Origin: Halobacillus alkaliphilus
GTDB taxonomy: Bacteria; Bacillota; Bacilli; Bacillales; Halobacillaceae
Assembly (NCBI RefSeq): GCF_900113125.1
Contig: NZ_FOOG01000005.1
Coordinates: 1-64,000, forward strand
DNA: 64,000 bases
Reading direction: 5' to 3'
Positions 17,592 to 25,935 of the stretch are shown here, one piece after another. Below the pieces are notes generated by a model. That model did no database searches, was not told the DNA's origin, and saw nothing but the letters and a program-made list of their open reading frames with translations. The position numbers and the translations under genes were made by a program. Each line of letters begins with the position of its first letter. Positions within the stretch are counted from its first letter, which is position 1.

Positions 17592-18194
17592 ATGAAAAAA
17601 TTATTATTAACAGGTTTTGAACCTTTTTTAAATTTTGCGTTTAACCCGACCGAATCAATCGTAGAATATCTGGATGGACGGACGATCGGAAACTATACCA
17701 TCCATGGGGTTGTCCTGCCCGTAGATTTTAATCGTTCAGCTGAAGAGCTGATCACTCATTATCACCACATAAATCCTGATGCAGTCATTACATTAGGAAT
17801 GGCGGCTCATCGCAAAAGAATTACACCCGAACGGGTAGCAATTAATATTAAAGACGGAGCTCCGGATAATGATGGATACGTCCCTGAGGATGAACCGATT
17901 CAGGAAGAGGGGTCCGATGCTTACTTTTCTAAGCTTCCTATTAAAAATATAGTAGCATGTCTAAGAGAAAAAGGAATTCCCGCAGCTATTTCTAACACGG
18001 CAGGTACTTATCTCTGTAATAATGTGATGTATTCGCTGCTGCATGAACTCCATCAAACGAAGAAAACGATTCCTGCAGGCTTTGTCCATATACCAGCATC
18101 TTTTGAAATTGCGATGGTCGAACCTGAGATGCCGGCGTGGCCTTTATCAACTCTGCAAGAAGGTATAGAAACGATGATTCAGACCCTGGAGTAA
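17592..18194 (+). CDS. pcp: Pyrrolidone-carboxylate (pyroglutamyl) peptidase I
   Basis: A 200-residue cysteine peptidase (family C15) that removes N-terminal pyroglutamate from peptides. Seen: KLLLTGFEPFLNFAFNPTE at the N-terminus, VITLGMAAHRKRITPERVAINI in the Glu region, NTAGTYLCNNVMY with the nucleophile Cys, and GFVHIPA with the catalytic His. Length is slightly shorter than the usual ~215. ATG 17592 is chosen from AAGAAAGGCGG upstream; the longer in-frame extension has no homology. Cytoplasmic. Confidence 0.92.
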   Translation: MKKLLLTGFEPFLNFAFNPTESIVEYLDGRTIGNYTIHGVVLPVDFNRSAEELITHYHHINPDAVITLGMAAHRKRITPERVAINIKDGAPDNDGYVPEDEPIQEEGSDAYFSKLPIKNIVACLREKGIPAAISNTAGTYLCNNVMYSLLHELHQTKKTIPAGFVHIPASFEIAMVEPEMPAWPLSTLQEGIETMIQTLE

Positions 18195-18211
18195 GAAGGA
18201 GGATTTATTTT

Positions 18212-18409
18212 ATGGTAGTATCTGGGCAAATTCATTATAAAAACCATCATATTGACTTTGAAGTTAATTACCAGCATGAGGATATTTCAGAACGTGGAAT
18301 TAGAAGTGAAGAGGCGAAGCATGGCCTCATTCACGCGATTAATCGAAAGTTCCGTGTGAAATACCCACTTTCAAGTGAGATCGATCAAATCCGCGTCAGC
18401 CGTTTTTAA
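18212..18409 (+). CDS. Small conserved-looking protein, unknown function
   Basis: 65 residues, starting at ATG 18212 after a consensus AAGAAGGAGG. Rich in charged and His residues (HYKNHHIDFEVNYQHEDISERG), with no signal peptide or membrane helix. It lies 17 bases after pcp and before a strong terminator, so it is probably co-transcribed with pcp. I do not recognise a family. Confidence 0.6.
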   Translation: MVVSGQIHYKNHHIDFEVNYQHEDISERGIRSEEAKHGLIHAINRKFRVKYPLSSEIDQIRVSRF

Positions 18410-18420
18410 AATGGAATATA

Positions 18421-18448
18421 AAAAGGCACCCCGGCATGGGTGCCTTTT
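18421..18448. terminator. Bidirectional terminator
   Basis: Perfect arms AAAAGGCACCC and GGGTGCCTTTT with a 6-base loop, between the convergent pcp unit (+) and the acyltransferase gene (-). Confidence 0.9.
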
Positions 18449-18450
18449 TA

Positions 18451-19548
18451 TTAGGATGCTTTCCCTTTGTTGATAGCTGGTTTTTGAGAAGAAGAGGAGC
18501 CGAGGTTCGGCATATTAATTCGACCGGTTACCAAACTCCCAAAAGGAACCAGATTGAATAGATAGCTCATAACGATGGGGCCTGCTACACCTAAAGCAAA
18601 GAATGCCGAAATATAAACGACTAAATTCGACGGTAGCTGCATGGACTCAAACCAACCGACCGCATTATATTGAAACAAGGGGTGAAGCAGATAAATGCTG
18701 TAGGAACAGCTGCTGATCCAAAGGACAGGCTTCGGTACCTTATTTAATTTCATAGCAATTAGATAGAGAACACAAAATACAAGGAACGTGTAGAAAATGA
18801 TATCAAACCTTTTTGAGCTGACAGCCGTCAATATTCCGGAAATTCTTAAATAGATAGGAATTAGGCCGGCAAAGACTGCTCCGCCGATAACCCAAAATCT
18901 ATATTTCTTCAGATAATAAAGAAACTCGTCGAGATGTTTTCCTGCGTAATAAGCAACAGTGAAGTAGAAAAACCAGCCGAGAAATGGAAGCTGATAGTAC
19001 TCCCACATAAATTCAAGACCTGAGATCGTACCTTTAAAGTTGAAAAATCCGAGATACATAAGGTTTATTATTAACGCAAGACCGATAACCAATAGCGGCG
19101 GAAAGCGGTCAAAGGATTTCTTCAATAAAAAGTGCAGCGCATAAAACTGAAAAATAATCAGTACGAAATATCCGTGCCAGGCACCAAGGAGTGTTTTCTT
19201 AAAGAATAACTCGCTAAAGGCTGACCATGTTAATCCGTCGAGGCCAAGGGCATACATGGAATAAATAGCTGCGAGCACGAGGTAAGGTACCAGAATATAT
19301 AGTATTCTTTTCTTCCAAAATGATTTCGGTAGGCGGTCAGGATAAGAGTAAGATAGCAAAAACTCCGAAATCATGACGAAGACCGGAGTGGCAAACATCA
19401 TGCTCATATTAATTAAATAGGTGACGCTTGTTGTAGAAGCTGATACATCTAAGTTGCTTCGGGCCATTGTAATAGAATGAATAAGAACAACACACATACA
19501 AGCGACAAATCGAATGAAGAAAATTTCATTTATAAAGCCTTTTTTCAA
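18451..19548 (-). CDS. Acyltransferase family 3 membrane protein (O-acetyltransferase type)
   Basis: A 365-residue integral membrane protein with about ten helices. The N-terminal FFIRFVACMCVVLIHS carries the family's conserved Arg and His; the His is the catalytic residue of this family. No SGNH domain is attached, so it is the short form, as in proteins that acetylate cell-surface polysaccharides. TTG start with AAAGGAGGCC upstream. The target is not indicated by neighbours. Confidence 0.85.
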   Translation of the reverse strand: MKKGFINEIFFIRFVACMCVVLIHSITMARSNLDVSASTTSVTYLINMSMMFATPVFVMISEFLLSYSYPDRLPKSFWKKRILYILVPYLVLAAIYSMYALGLDGLTWSAFSELFFKKTLLGAWHGYFVLIIFQFYALHFLLKKSFDRFPPLLVIGLALIINLMYLGFFNFKGTISGLEFMWEYYQLPFLGWFFYFTVAYYAGKHLDEFLYYLKKYRFWVIGGAVFAGLIPIYLRISGILTAVSSKRFDIIFYTFLVFCVLYLIAMKLNKVPKPVLWISSCSYSIYLLHPLFQYNAVGWFESMQLPSNLVVYISAFFALGVAGPIVMSYLFNLVPFGSLVTGRINMPNLGSSSSQKPAINKGKAS

Positions 19549-19642
19549 AAGTAGAGGCCTCCTTTAGTTATACTCTGTCATTGTATTACGATTTCAGCTA
19601 GATTGATATAACAATTTCATGATATTTAATACAGGTATTTAT

Positions 19643-19685
19643 TTCCACCTCAGGTCATCCATATTATGGATGACCTGAGGTGGAA
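19643..19685. repeat. PAL repeat 3: perfect 43-base palindrome between divergent genes
   Basis: CCACCTCAGGTCATCCATA (19645-19663), a single T, then its exact complement (19665-19683). Pairing extends by TT/AA on the outside. It lies between two divergently transcribed genes, so it is not placed to terminate either of them. Confidence 0.9.
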
Positions 19686-19753
19686 GGTTCTGGTAGGATT
19701 AGTCTGGTGTCTTGATTTATAATAGAGTCACTACTAGAGAGGGGAGTTTTCCA

Positions 19754-20512
19754 ATGAAGTATATCCGTTATCGTAAAGAAGGTACCATTTATTATGGGGT
19801 GCTCGAAAGCGAGACAATAACCCGACTGGATGGCAATTACATAGAAGGCCCTGTCCAAAAGTTATCTGCCGTCGATTCGCTGGACGAGGTAGAAGTTTTG
19901 GCTCCTACTGAACCAGGGCAGCTTATTGCTATAGGTCTGAATTATGCGCTTCACGCTGAAGAACAGGGAAAGCCTCTGCCTGAAGAGCCGATGATGTTCA
20001 TGCTGTCACCGACAGCCGTCATCGGGCATAATGCTGGTATTACCTTGCCAACAGAAGATCACCGGATTGATTACGAAGCTGAATTAGCTGTAGTAATTGG
20101 GAAAGAAGCGAAGGATCTAACCAGAGAAGAAGCTTTATCTTATGTGTTTGGTTACACGTGTGGCAATGATGTATCCGACCGCTATTTGCAAAAGAAAGAT
20201 GGCCAGTATACCCGGGCCAAGTCCTATGCTACTTTTAAGCCGCTCGGACCAGTCATTGAGACCGATCTTGATCCCAGTGAAACCCCAATTAAACTTACAC
20301 TGAATGGGGAGTTAAAGCAGGATTCTAATACAAGTGACTTAATCCACAGCGTAGAAGACATTCTTGTAGAAGTCACTAAAGTAATGACCCTTCGCCCAGG
20401 AGATGTGCTCATGACCGGAACGCCATCAGGAGTTGGACCGCTTACTCCCGGAGATGAACTGGAAATTGAAATCGAAGGCATAGGTAAGTTGCGTAATTAT
20501 GTGAGTAAATAA
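19754..20512 (+). CDS. Fumarylacetoacetate hydrolase family protein
   Basis: A 252-residue FAH-fold enzyme. IAIGLNYALHAEE starts the domain. The metal and substrate region is DYEAELAVVIG, FGYTCGNDVSDRYLQ follows, and GDVLMTGTPSGVGPL is the conserved C-terminal loop. Family members are hydratases, decarboxylases or acylpyruvate hydrolases acting on 2-oxo acids with a bound divalent cation. The precise reaction cannot be told. ATG 19754 follows GAGAGGGGAG. Monocistronic, with a strong terminator. Confidence 0.85.
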   Translation: MKYIRYRKEGTIYYGVLESETITRLDGNYIEGPVQKLSAVDSLDEVEVLAPTEPGQLIAIGLNYALHAEEQGKPLPEEPMMFMLSPTAVIGHNAGITLPTEDHRIDYEAELAVVIGKEAKDLTREEALSYVFGYTCGNDVSDRYLQKKDGQYTRAKSYATFKPLGPVIETDLDPSETPIKLTLNGELKQDSNTSDLIHSVEDILVEVTKVMTLRPGDVLMTGTPSGVGPLTPGDELEIEIEGIGKLRNYVSK

Positions 20513-20556
20513 CAAAAAAGAGTCTTGCGAATTCTAACGCAAGGCTCTTTTTTGTT
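20511..20556 (+). terminator. Intrinsic terminator, strong
   Basis: A 19-base stem with one mismatch: arms 20511-20529 and 20538-20556, beginning AACAAAAAAG and ending CTCTTTTTTGTT. It starts within the stop codon of the FAH-family gene. Confidence 0.9.
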
Positions 20557-20756
20557 AGCAAAAGCTATTAAATGTTAAAGCTTGCGATCAACAGACGATT
20601 CGCTGAAAACTATCTTTAAATAATTAAAATGTAAAAAATGTAATATATGAATCAATAAGCCTCTCAAACCGTTGCAATTACTAGGGGAAAAGTTGGAGTG
20701 CTCTGTAATAATTGATGAAAAAATAACCATTTTTCGCTTATATTCCTTCGAATAAG

Positions 20757-20781
20757 GTTTCAATATAGCTCTCATGGGAAC
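20757..20781 (+). promoter_or_regulatory. Candidate sigma-B promoter of the gas vesicle operon
   Basis: -35 GTTTCA (20757-20762), 13-base spacer, -10 GGGAAC (20776-20781). This compares with the B. subtilis sigma-B consensus GTTTAA-N12-15-GGGWAW. It sits about 65 bases before the first gas vesicle start. No comparably good sigma-A promoter was found in 20557-20846, which otherwise holds only A/T-rich sequence. Confidence 0.55.
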
Positions 20782-20846
20782 TAAGAATAAAAAATAGCAC
20801 AATATTGGTTAGACCAAATGTAAATATGGGAAAAGGGAGGATGGAA

Positions 20847-21590
20847 GTGAGTATAGAAGATCGTAATCACAAGTCATCTTCTAACGACGACTCCCTCCTT
20901 GATGACATTGGGGGAGGTGTTAAAGAGAAGGCTGAAAGTTTTCGTGAAAAAATACCTAACGTGTCCGAGCTGATGAGAAGGACAGATGACCCTGCTGAAT
21001 TTGCGGATGAAGCGACTGATGAAATCCAAGAAGCTTCTAAAGAAGTGAGAGAAGAAGCACAGGATGAAGCTAGTGACTATTTAGCTCAGCAATTTAAAGA
21101 ACAATTGCGAAAAGAAATGGAAGAATTAAGGACCAATCTCGAAAAGAAGCAACAGGAAAACGCCGAGAAGGTTCATGAAAGAGCGGAGGAAGCAGAGAAA
21201 AAGCTGCAGGAAAAACTTTTACAACTCCGTGAAAAGATCGCTTATGTGAAAGAATCTGGCGAAGAACTTCAAGAAAAAATCAAAGAAAGTCAGCGCTCCC
21301 GAAATTCTAATACTCGAGCCAAAGGTGTAGAAAGTATTAAAGGTATCTCGAACGTTAGGAGTTCGTCCAAGCTTAAAAGCCCCTCTAATATAAAGGGGCT
21401 CAGTCAAATGAAAAGTGCTCCTCAGGTAAAAAGCTCAACTGATTTAAAAGGTGTAAATGAGCTGAAAAGTTCCAATAACATTAAGGGTCCAACAGACGCT
21501 AAGGGGCTGAATGAAATCAAAAGCGCTCCAAACGTCAAAAGCCCTAAAGATGTGAAGGGAATTGAAGATATCAAAACTTATCATGGATAA
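20847..21590 (+). CDS. Gas vesicle operon first gene: coiled-coil protein with a tail of 14 hexapeptide repeats (GvpP/Q position)
   Basis: 247 residues from GTG 20847 (AAAGGGAGG 6 bases upstream; the ATG at 20841 abuts that site). Residues ~1-60 are acidic and unstructured-looking. About 60-145 form a highly charged coiled coil ([20 protein letters not shown] and onwards). Residues ~160-243 are 14 exact-length hexapeptides of the form (G/S)-x-x-x-(hydrophobic)-K, for example [18 protein letters not shown]. There is no signal peptide. Its place directly before the structural gvp gene corresponds to gvpQ (or P) in the Bacillus megaterium cluster, but I cannot confirm homology. Likely a vesicle-associated or nucleation accessory; function inferred from position only. 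Confidence 0.65.
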   Translation: MSIEDRNHKSSSNDDSLLDDIGGGVKEKAESFREKIPNVSELMRRTDDPAEFADEATDEIQEASKEVREEAQDEASDYLAQQFKEQLRKEMEELRTNLEKKQQENAEKVHERAEEAEKKLQEKLLQLREKIAYVKESGEELQEKIKESQRSRNSNTRAKGVESIKGISNVRSSSKLKSPSNIKGLSQMKSAPQVKSSTDLKGVNELKSSNNIKGPTDAKGLNEIKSAPNVKSPKDVKGIEDIKTYHG

Positions 21591-21610
21591 AAATTGAAAG
21601 GAGAATGAAA

Positions 21611-21913
21611 ATGGCTATTCAAAAATCAACAGATAGTTCCAGTCTTGCAGAGGTAGTAGACCGTATTCTTGATAAAGGGATTGTAATCGATGCATTTGCA
21701 CGAGTATCTGTCGTCGGTATCGAATTAATTACAGTAGAAGCAAGAGTGGTTATCGCAAGTGTAGATACTTGGCTCCGTTATGCAGAGGCTGTAGGTCTCC
21801 TGCGCGATGAAGTAGAAGATGAAGGTATTGGAGGTCGTCTTGCAGAGCAACGTGTAGGCTCCCAATCTCAAGACTCTGAAGAATCCAATGAACGAGGCGA
21901 ATTCAGTATTTAA
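21611..21913 (+). CDS. gvpA: Gas vesicle structural protein GvpA/GvpB
   Basis: 100 residues. The GvpA core is clear: [54 protein letters not shown], the amphipathic rib protein that builds the vesicle shell. The C-terminal extension (~residues 70-100) is polar and acidic, longer than in cyanobacterial GvpA and like the Bacillus GvpB type. ATG 21611 follows AAAGGAG. It is the only shell gene in the operon. A hairpin follows it before the accessory genes. Confidence 0.95.
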   Translation: MAIQKSTDSSSLAEVVDRILDKGIVIDAFARVSVVGIELITVEARVVIASVDTWLRYAEAVGLLRDEVEDEGIGGRLAEQRVGSQSQDSEESNERGEFSI

Positions 21914-21922
21914 AACAGGGGA

Positions 21923-21944
21923 GGGTTGGTTTTTGCGCCAACCC
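21923..21944 (+). terminator. Hairpin after gvpA (possible attenuator or mRNA stabiliser)
   Basis: GGGTTGG (21923-21929) and CCAACCC (21938-21944) pair perfectly, with further partial G/C pairing outside, and are followed by a pyrimidine-rich run. Placed to make gvpA message more abundant than the downstream accessory messages. Confidence 0.55.
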
Positions 21945-21983
21945 CTTCTCTATTCTATTCAGTAGAAAGGCGGGTCGTTCCAT

Positions 21984-22250
21984 ATGAAATTGTTAGACAA
22001 TGTTACTCAATTCTTTAATCAGAATATTGCTCCCCCTCATAAAATTATATCTGCTAAAAAGCAGGATGATGGTTGGAGAGCATTAGTAGAAATTATTGAG
22101 GAAAAGGATTATATGAAAAAGTATGCTAATGATCAAATGATCGGGCTTTATGAAGTGTTTTTAGACAATAACCATGAAGTAACCGGTTTTTCCAGAATAA
22201 GCTTACGCTACCGTAGTGATTTAGAAGAAAAAACAGAAGCTGAACACTAG
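21984..22250 (+). CDS. gvpO: Gas vesicle protein GvpO/GvpR
   Basis: 88 residues. The GvpO-family core is WRALVEIIEEKDYMKKYANDQMIGLYEVFLD followed by FSRISLRYRSD. In the B. megaterium cluster this position is called gvpR. ATG with AGAAAGGCGGG upstream. Small accessory factor needed for vesicle formation in some haloarchaea; its exact role is not settled. Confidence 0.85.
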   Translation: MKLLDNVTQFFNQNIAPPHKIISAKKQDDGWRALVEIIEEKDYMKKYANDQMIGLYEVFLDNNHEVTGFSRISLRYRSDLEEKTEAEH

Positions 22251-22267
22251 GAAATGGAGGGGTGGAA

Positions 22268-23176
22268 ATGACTAAGTTAACGGAAACAAAAGCTAAACCT
22301 CAAGAAGACCGAGGCGTGTACGCCCATCCCTTCTTTCAGAATTTGATTAAACGATCGCATCGATATTTATCGTTAGGTTATCCGGTACACTTTACGGGAC
22401 CTACAGGAATCGGAAAAACGACATTAGCTCTTCATATCGCTAAGTCCAGAAAACGTCCGGTTGTGCTGATCAGCGGTAATAAGAGTTTATCAAACGCTGA
22501 ATTAATTGGGGCGTTCAAGGGCTACAATCGAAAAAAGGTCAATGATAATTATGTGCGTACCGTGAGGAAAATTGAGGAAAACGTCACGGAAGGCTGGGTT
22601 TCTGGCCGTTTATATGAAGCTGTGAAAAATGGGTACACGGTTGTTTACGATGAATTTACGAGATCGAAGCCGGAGGTTAACAATCTGTTTTTATCCGTTC
22701 TCGAAGAAAAAATCCTACCATTGTATGGTACGAAGCGGAAGGATTCTCATATAAAAGTTCATCCGGATTTTTCCATCATTTTTACGAGTAATCCATCTGA
22801 ATACGTGGGTGTATATGAAACACAGGATGCCCTCCTGGATCGTATGATATCGCTGCCATTGAAATCGCTGGATCAAGAAGCAGAAGCCACTATCGTGACT
22901 GAACGCACTAAAATTGATCAGGATAAAGCAAAAGCTATTGTAGGTTTTGTTCATAGAGTAAAAGATTTATGCAAAAATCGTGATTCTTCTTTAAGTTTAC
23001 GTGCATCTATCATGATTGCGGATGTGGCTGAACGTTATCAACTACCGATTGATGGAGAGGATAAAGAGTTTCAAGAACTTTGCCTTGATATCACGTACTT
23101 CACCTTGGATTTATGCACGGACGACCACGAAGAAGAACTACACAAAAAAATTATAGAGGCATGTAAAAAGGTGTAG
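22268..23176 (+). CDS. gvpN: Gas vesicle AAA+ ATPase GvpN
   Basis: A 302-residue MoxR-like AAA+ ATPase. Walker A is GPTGIGKTTLA (near residue 45). Walker B with its acidic pair is TVVYDEFTR. Sensor-1 region is FSIIFTSNPSEYVGV, and arginine-containing segments follow (ALLDRMI). ATG 22268 is favoured over GTG 22262 because GGAGGGG lies 6 bases upstream. GvpN is thought to help vesicles grow to full size. Confidence 0.95.
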   Translation: MTKLTETKAKPQEDRGVYAHPFFQNLIKRSHRYLSLGYPVHFTGPTGIGKTTLALHIAKSRKRPVVLISGNKSLSNAELIGAFKGYNRKKVNDNYVRTVRKIEENVTEGWVSGRLYEAVKNGYTVVYDEFTRSKPEVNNLFLSVLEEKILPLYGTKRKDSHIKVHPDFSIIFTSNPSEYVGVYETQDALLDRMISLPLKSLDQEAEATIVTERTKIDQDKAKAIVGFVHRVKDLCKNRDSSLSLRASIMIADVAERYQLPIDGEDKEFQELCLDITYFTLDLCTDDHEEELHKKIIEACKKV

Positions 23177-23190
23177 GAGGCGTAGAAGAT

Positions 23191-23955
23191 ATGGCTGAAG
23201 AATTAGGTATTTATGTATTTTGCTGCATTCAAACAAATGAGGAAAAAAATTTTGGCACCATTGAGTTTGAAGGTGAAGAGCGTTCTATTTTTACCATCCA
23301 TTATAAAGATGCTGCGATGGTAGCCACTGAAGCACCGGTGAAAATTTACACTCCGAAAAAAGATCATCTAATGACTCACCAAAATGTTATTTCCCGGGTG
23401 ATGGAAAGTGAGCCCTCTGTGGTACCAATTAGTTTCGGGAACGTATTCCAAACCCGGGAAGACACAGAAGTCCTTCTCGAAAATTTATATCCTCAGCTAG
23501 CCCGCCTATTTCCGGAAGTTGAAAACAAAATCGAAATCGGGCTTAAAGTGGTGGGCAAAAAAGAATGGCTCGAAAACGAAGTTAACAAGAATAATAAAGT
23601 AATGAAGCAAAAAGAAACCGTCTCTAGAAAGTCAGAAGACGCTGGATATTTTGACCGGATTAAACTCGGTGAAATGGCTCAGGATTTCTTTAACAATTTG
23701 AAAGCAGAAATCGAAAAAGATATTCATACACCGCTTGTAAGGTTGTCTGAATCCTCGAAATCCAATGATACGGTTGGGGAAAAAATGTTGTTAAATGGAG
23801 CTTACTTGATTGATCGTGACAACGAACAGGCATTTGACGAAAAAGTGAATGAGCTTCATGAACGCTGGAAAGACCGGGTGGAATTTAAATATACAGGGCC
23901 ATGGCCTGCTTATAATTTCATCAATATCAAACTGAAGGTGGAGGAAACCACATGA
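23191..23955 (+). CDS. gvpF: Gas vesicle protein GvpF (GvpL/F family)
   Basis: 254 residues. Two-domain GvpL/F family protein: N-terminal LGIYVFCCIQ, middle VVPISFGNVF, and C-terminal signature FKYTGPWPAYNFINIKL. The FxGPWPAYxF motif is the family hallmark. GvpF binds GvpA and is implicated in shell nucleation. Its stop overlaps the gvpG start (ATGA), indicating translational coupling. Confidence 0.92.
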   Translation: MAEELGIYVFCCIQTNEEKNFGTIEFEGEERSIFTIHYKDAAMVATEAPVKIYTPKKDHLMTHQNVISRVMESEPSVVPISFGNVFQTREDTEVLLENLYPQLARLFPEVENKIEIGLKVVGKKEWLENEVNKNNKVMKQKETVSRKSEDAGYFDRIKLGEMAQDFFNNLKAEIEKDIHTPLVRLSESSKSNDTVGEKMLLNGAYLIDRDNEQAFDEKVNELHERWKDRVEFKYTGPWPAYNFINIKLKVEETT

Positions 23956-24206
23956 TTCATAAACTATTCACTTCCCCGATTGATTTAATTGTGAAAGTCG
24001 GTGAGCACGTTAAGGAAGAAGTGGATAAAGAGTTGTATGATTTAGAGCATATTCAGAAAAAGCTCGTTAACCTTCAAATGATGTATGAGCTGGATGAAAT
24101 TTCTGAAGAAGTGTATGAATCTCAGGAAGAGGAACTGCTCGAACGGTATGAAATAGCTAAGAAAATGGAGCTTGAGCAATGGGAAGAAATGACGAAACGG
24201 AAGTAG
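23952..24206 (+). CDS. gvpG: Gas vesicle protein GvpG
   Basis: 84 residues, highly charged and helical. The N-terminal hydrophobic PIDLIVKVGEHVKEEVDKELYD is typical of GvpG, followed by a Glu-rich helix. It overlaps gvpF by 4 bases. Accessory protein of the vesicle assembly complex. Confidence 0.9.
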   Translation: MIHKLFTSPIDLIVKVGEHVKEEVDKELYDLEHIQKKLVNLQMMYELDEISEEVYESQEEELLERYEIAKKMELEQWEEMTKRK

Positions 24207-24224
24207 GATTGGAGAGTATTTATA

Positions 24225-25037
24225 ATGAGCGAGCTAATTTATTTATACGGCATAGTTCCTGTTCAAGAAGATAGGCAATCCTTATCTGACTTGGATGGGA
24301 TCGACGGAGAACATGCTCTTCATACGATCAATTTTGATAACTGTGCGGCAGTAGTGTGCCATGTGGATGAGAAAGATTATGGAGAGAAAGTCCTTGAGGA
24401 CAAAACCAAGGATATGGAATGGGTGAAAGATAAAGCTTTCCATCACCATGAGACATTAATTAAACTGCGAGAGCGAACGACCATTATTCCAATGAAATTT
24501 TGTACGATTTATCAAAGTGAAAATAGTCTGGAAAACATGGTGAGTACTCACGCAGATGACTGGGTTCAACTGCTTGAAAATCTTAAAGACAAAGAAGAAT
24601 GGAACTTGAAAATTTATTGTGACCGGCCTTCCTTAAGAGAGAAAGTAGCCGAGCATGATTTAACGATAAAAGAGAAAAAAGAAGAAATTGAAGGTATGTC
24701 TAAGGGGAAACAGTATTTGCAGCGTAAAAAGCTGGACCAGCTGGTGGATGAACAAGTTGAAAAAGAACTAAATTCTTTTTCTAAAAGCTTTCACGACAAA
24801 TTGAATACTTATTGTGATCAGGATTTAGTGAAAAAGACTTGGAACAAAGATGTAACAGGTAAAGATGAAGAAATGTGCTGGAACGCCGCTTTTCTGCTCC
24901 CATTAGACCAGGTGGAAGGCTTTTTAGAAGAAGTAACTACAGCTAACAGTGAGCATCAGCACGCCGGCTGGAAATTCGAAGTGACCGGACCATGGCCTGC
25001 CTATCATTTTGTCAATCTCTCAAAAAGCGAGGTCTAA
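24225..25037 (+). CDS. gvpL: Gas vesicle protein GvpL (GvpL/F family)
   Basis: 270 residues. A paralogue of the upstream GvpF: N-terminal LIYLYGIVPVQ, middle TIIPMKFCTIYQ, C-terminal FEVTGPWPAYHFVNL. The middle contains a charged coiled segment (about 140-185). ATG start with a modest ribosome site (GGATTGGAGAG). GvpL links the accessory proteins in the vesicle assembly complex. Confidence 0.92.
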   Translation: MSELIYLYGIVPVQEDRQSLSDLDGIDGEHALHTINFDNCAAVVCHVDEKDYGEKVLEDKTKDMEWVKDKAFHHHETLIKLRERTTIIPMKFCTIYQSENSLENMVSTHADDWVQLLENLKDKEEWNLKIYCDRPSLREKVAEHDLTIKEKKEEIEGMSKGKQYLQRKKLDQLVDEQVEKELNSFSKSFHDKLNTYCDQDLVKKTWNKDVTGKDEEMCWNAAFLLPLDQVEGFLEEVTTANSEHQHAGWKFEVTGPWPAYHFVNLSKSEV

Positions 25038-25040
25038 GTG

Positions 25041-25301
25041 ATGAGTGAAAGAGAACAATACGAAAATAAAGATATTTCTCTGATTGATATCCTGGATACC
25101 GTTTTGGATAAAGGAGTAGCCATTAAAGGAGACCTTGTCATTTCCATTGCCGGGATTGATCTCGTCTATCTGGATTTACGAGTATTGATTTCAGCCGTAG
25201 AAACTTTAGTGCAATCGAACCAGCAAGGAGCAAAATCCATTTCCTCTGAACGTATGGATGAAGAAAAGGAGGCACTCGAATATGTCACAGAGCGATCTTG
25301 A
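25041..25301 (+). CDS. gvpS: Gas vesicle protein GvpS (GvpA/J/M family)
   Basis: 86 residues. GvpA-like core ISLIDILDTVLDKGVAIKGDLVISIAGIDLVYLDLRVLISAVETL with a short polar tail. Minor shell-related protein of the Bacillus cluster. ATG 25041 (GAGGT upstream) is preferred over the GTG just before it. The end overlaps gvpK by 20 bases. Confidence 0.88.
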   Translation: MSEREQYENKDISLIDILDTVLDKGVAIKGDLVISIAGIDLVYLDLRVLISAVETLVQSNQQGAKSISSERMDEEKEALEYVTERS

Positions 25302-25581
25302 GCATCAGCCAGTGAAAAGTGGACGGATTGAATTAGATCCAGAAGGGGCAGAACAAGGTCTCGCCCAGCTGGTTTTAACAGTGATAGAATTACTCCGCCA
25401 GCTTGTGGAACGCCATGCTATAAGGAGAGTGGATGGCGGCACCTTAACCGAAGAAGAAATTGAGAAGTTAGGGGTAGCCCTTATGAATCTGGAAGTGAAA
25501 ATGGATGAGCTTAAAGATATTTTTGAATTAGAAGATGAGGATTTGAACATCGATCTGGGTCCATTAGGAAACTTATTGTAA
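25282..25581 (+). CDS. gvpK: Gas vesicle protein GvpK
   Basis: 99 residues from ATG 25282, with AAAGGAGGC upstream inside gvpS. Core RIELDPEGAEQGLAQLVLTVIELLRQLVERHAIRRVDGGTL and EIEKLGVALMNLEVKMDEL are diagnostic for GvpK. The C-terminus is acidic (LEDEDLNIDLGPLG). Accessory protein in vesicle assembly. Confidence 0.93.
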   Translation: MSQSDLEHQPVKSGRIELDPEGAEQGLAQLVLTVIELLRQLVERHAIRRVDGGTLTEEEIEKLGVALMNLEVKMDELKDIFELEDEDLNIDLGPLGNLL

Positions 25582-25599
25582 TAAAAGGAGGTTCAACAC

Positions 25600-25914
25600 A
25601 TGGCTATCGAACAGTCCACACAGTCTAATAGTATCGTAGATGTACTGGAAACGGTATTAGATAAAGGTGTTGTAATTGCAGGTGATATCAGGGTCGGTAT
25701 AGCAGATGTTGAACTATTGACCATCAAAATCCGCCTGATTGTCGCTTCTGTAGATAAAGCAAAAGAAATTGGTATGGACTGGTGGGAAACAGATCCATTC
25801 CTAAGCTCCAAAGCCGCTGAGCAGAACACTAAGGAATTAGAAAAAGAAAACGAACAGCTTTCCAAGCGTTTAGAACAATTGGAAAAAAACATGAGCCAAA
25901 ACACTCGATATTAA
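25600..25914 (+). CDS. gvpJ: Gas vesicle protein GvpJ (GvpA/J/M family)
   Basis: 104 residues. GvpA-like core SIVDVLETVLDKGVVIAGDIRVGIADVELLTIKIRLIVASVDKAKEIGMDWWE, then a coiled-coil C-terminus (ELEKENEQLSKRLEQLEKN). The C-terminal extension separates it from the shell protein. Consensus AAAGGAGG upstream. Minor component probably at vesicle tips or in the nucleation complex. Confidence 0.9.
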   Translation: MAIEQSTQSNSIVDVLETVLDKGVVIAGDIRVGIADVELLTIKIRLIVASVDKAKEIGMDWWETDPFLSSKAAEQNTKELEKENEQLSKRLEQLEKNMSQNTRY

Positions 25915-25935
25915 GTAAAAAAAGGAGGACCAATC

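Noticed and set aside
20575-20802. 75-residue minus-strand frame upstream of the gas vesicle operon
   Set aside because: A/T-rich promoter region; no ribosome site, and it overlaps the likely sigma-B promoter.
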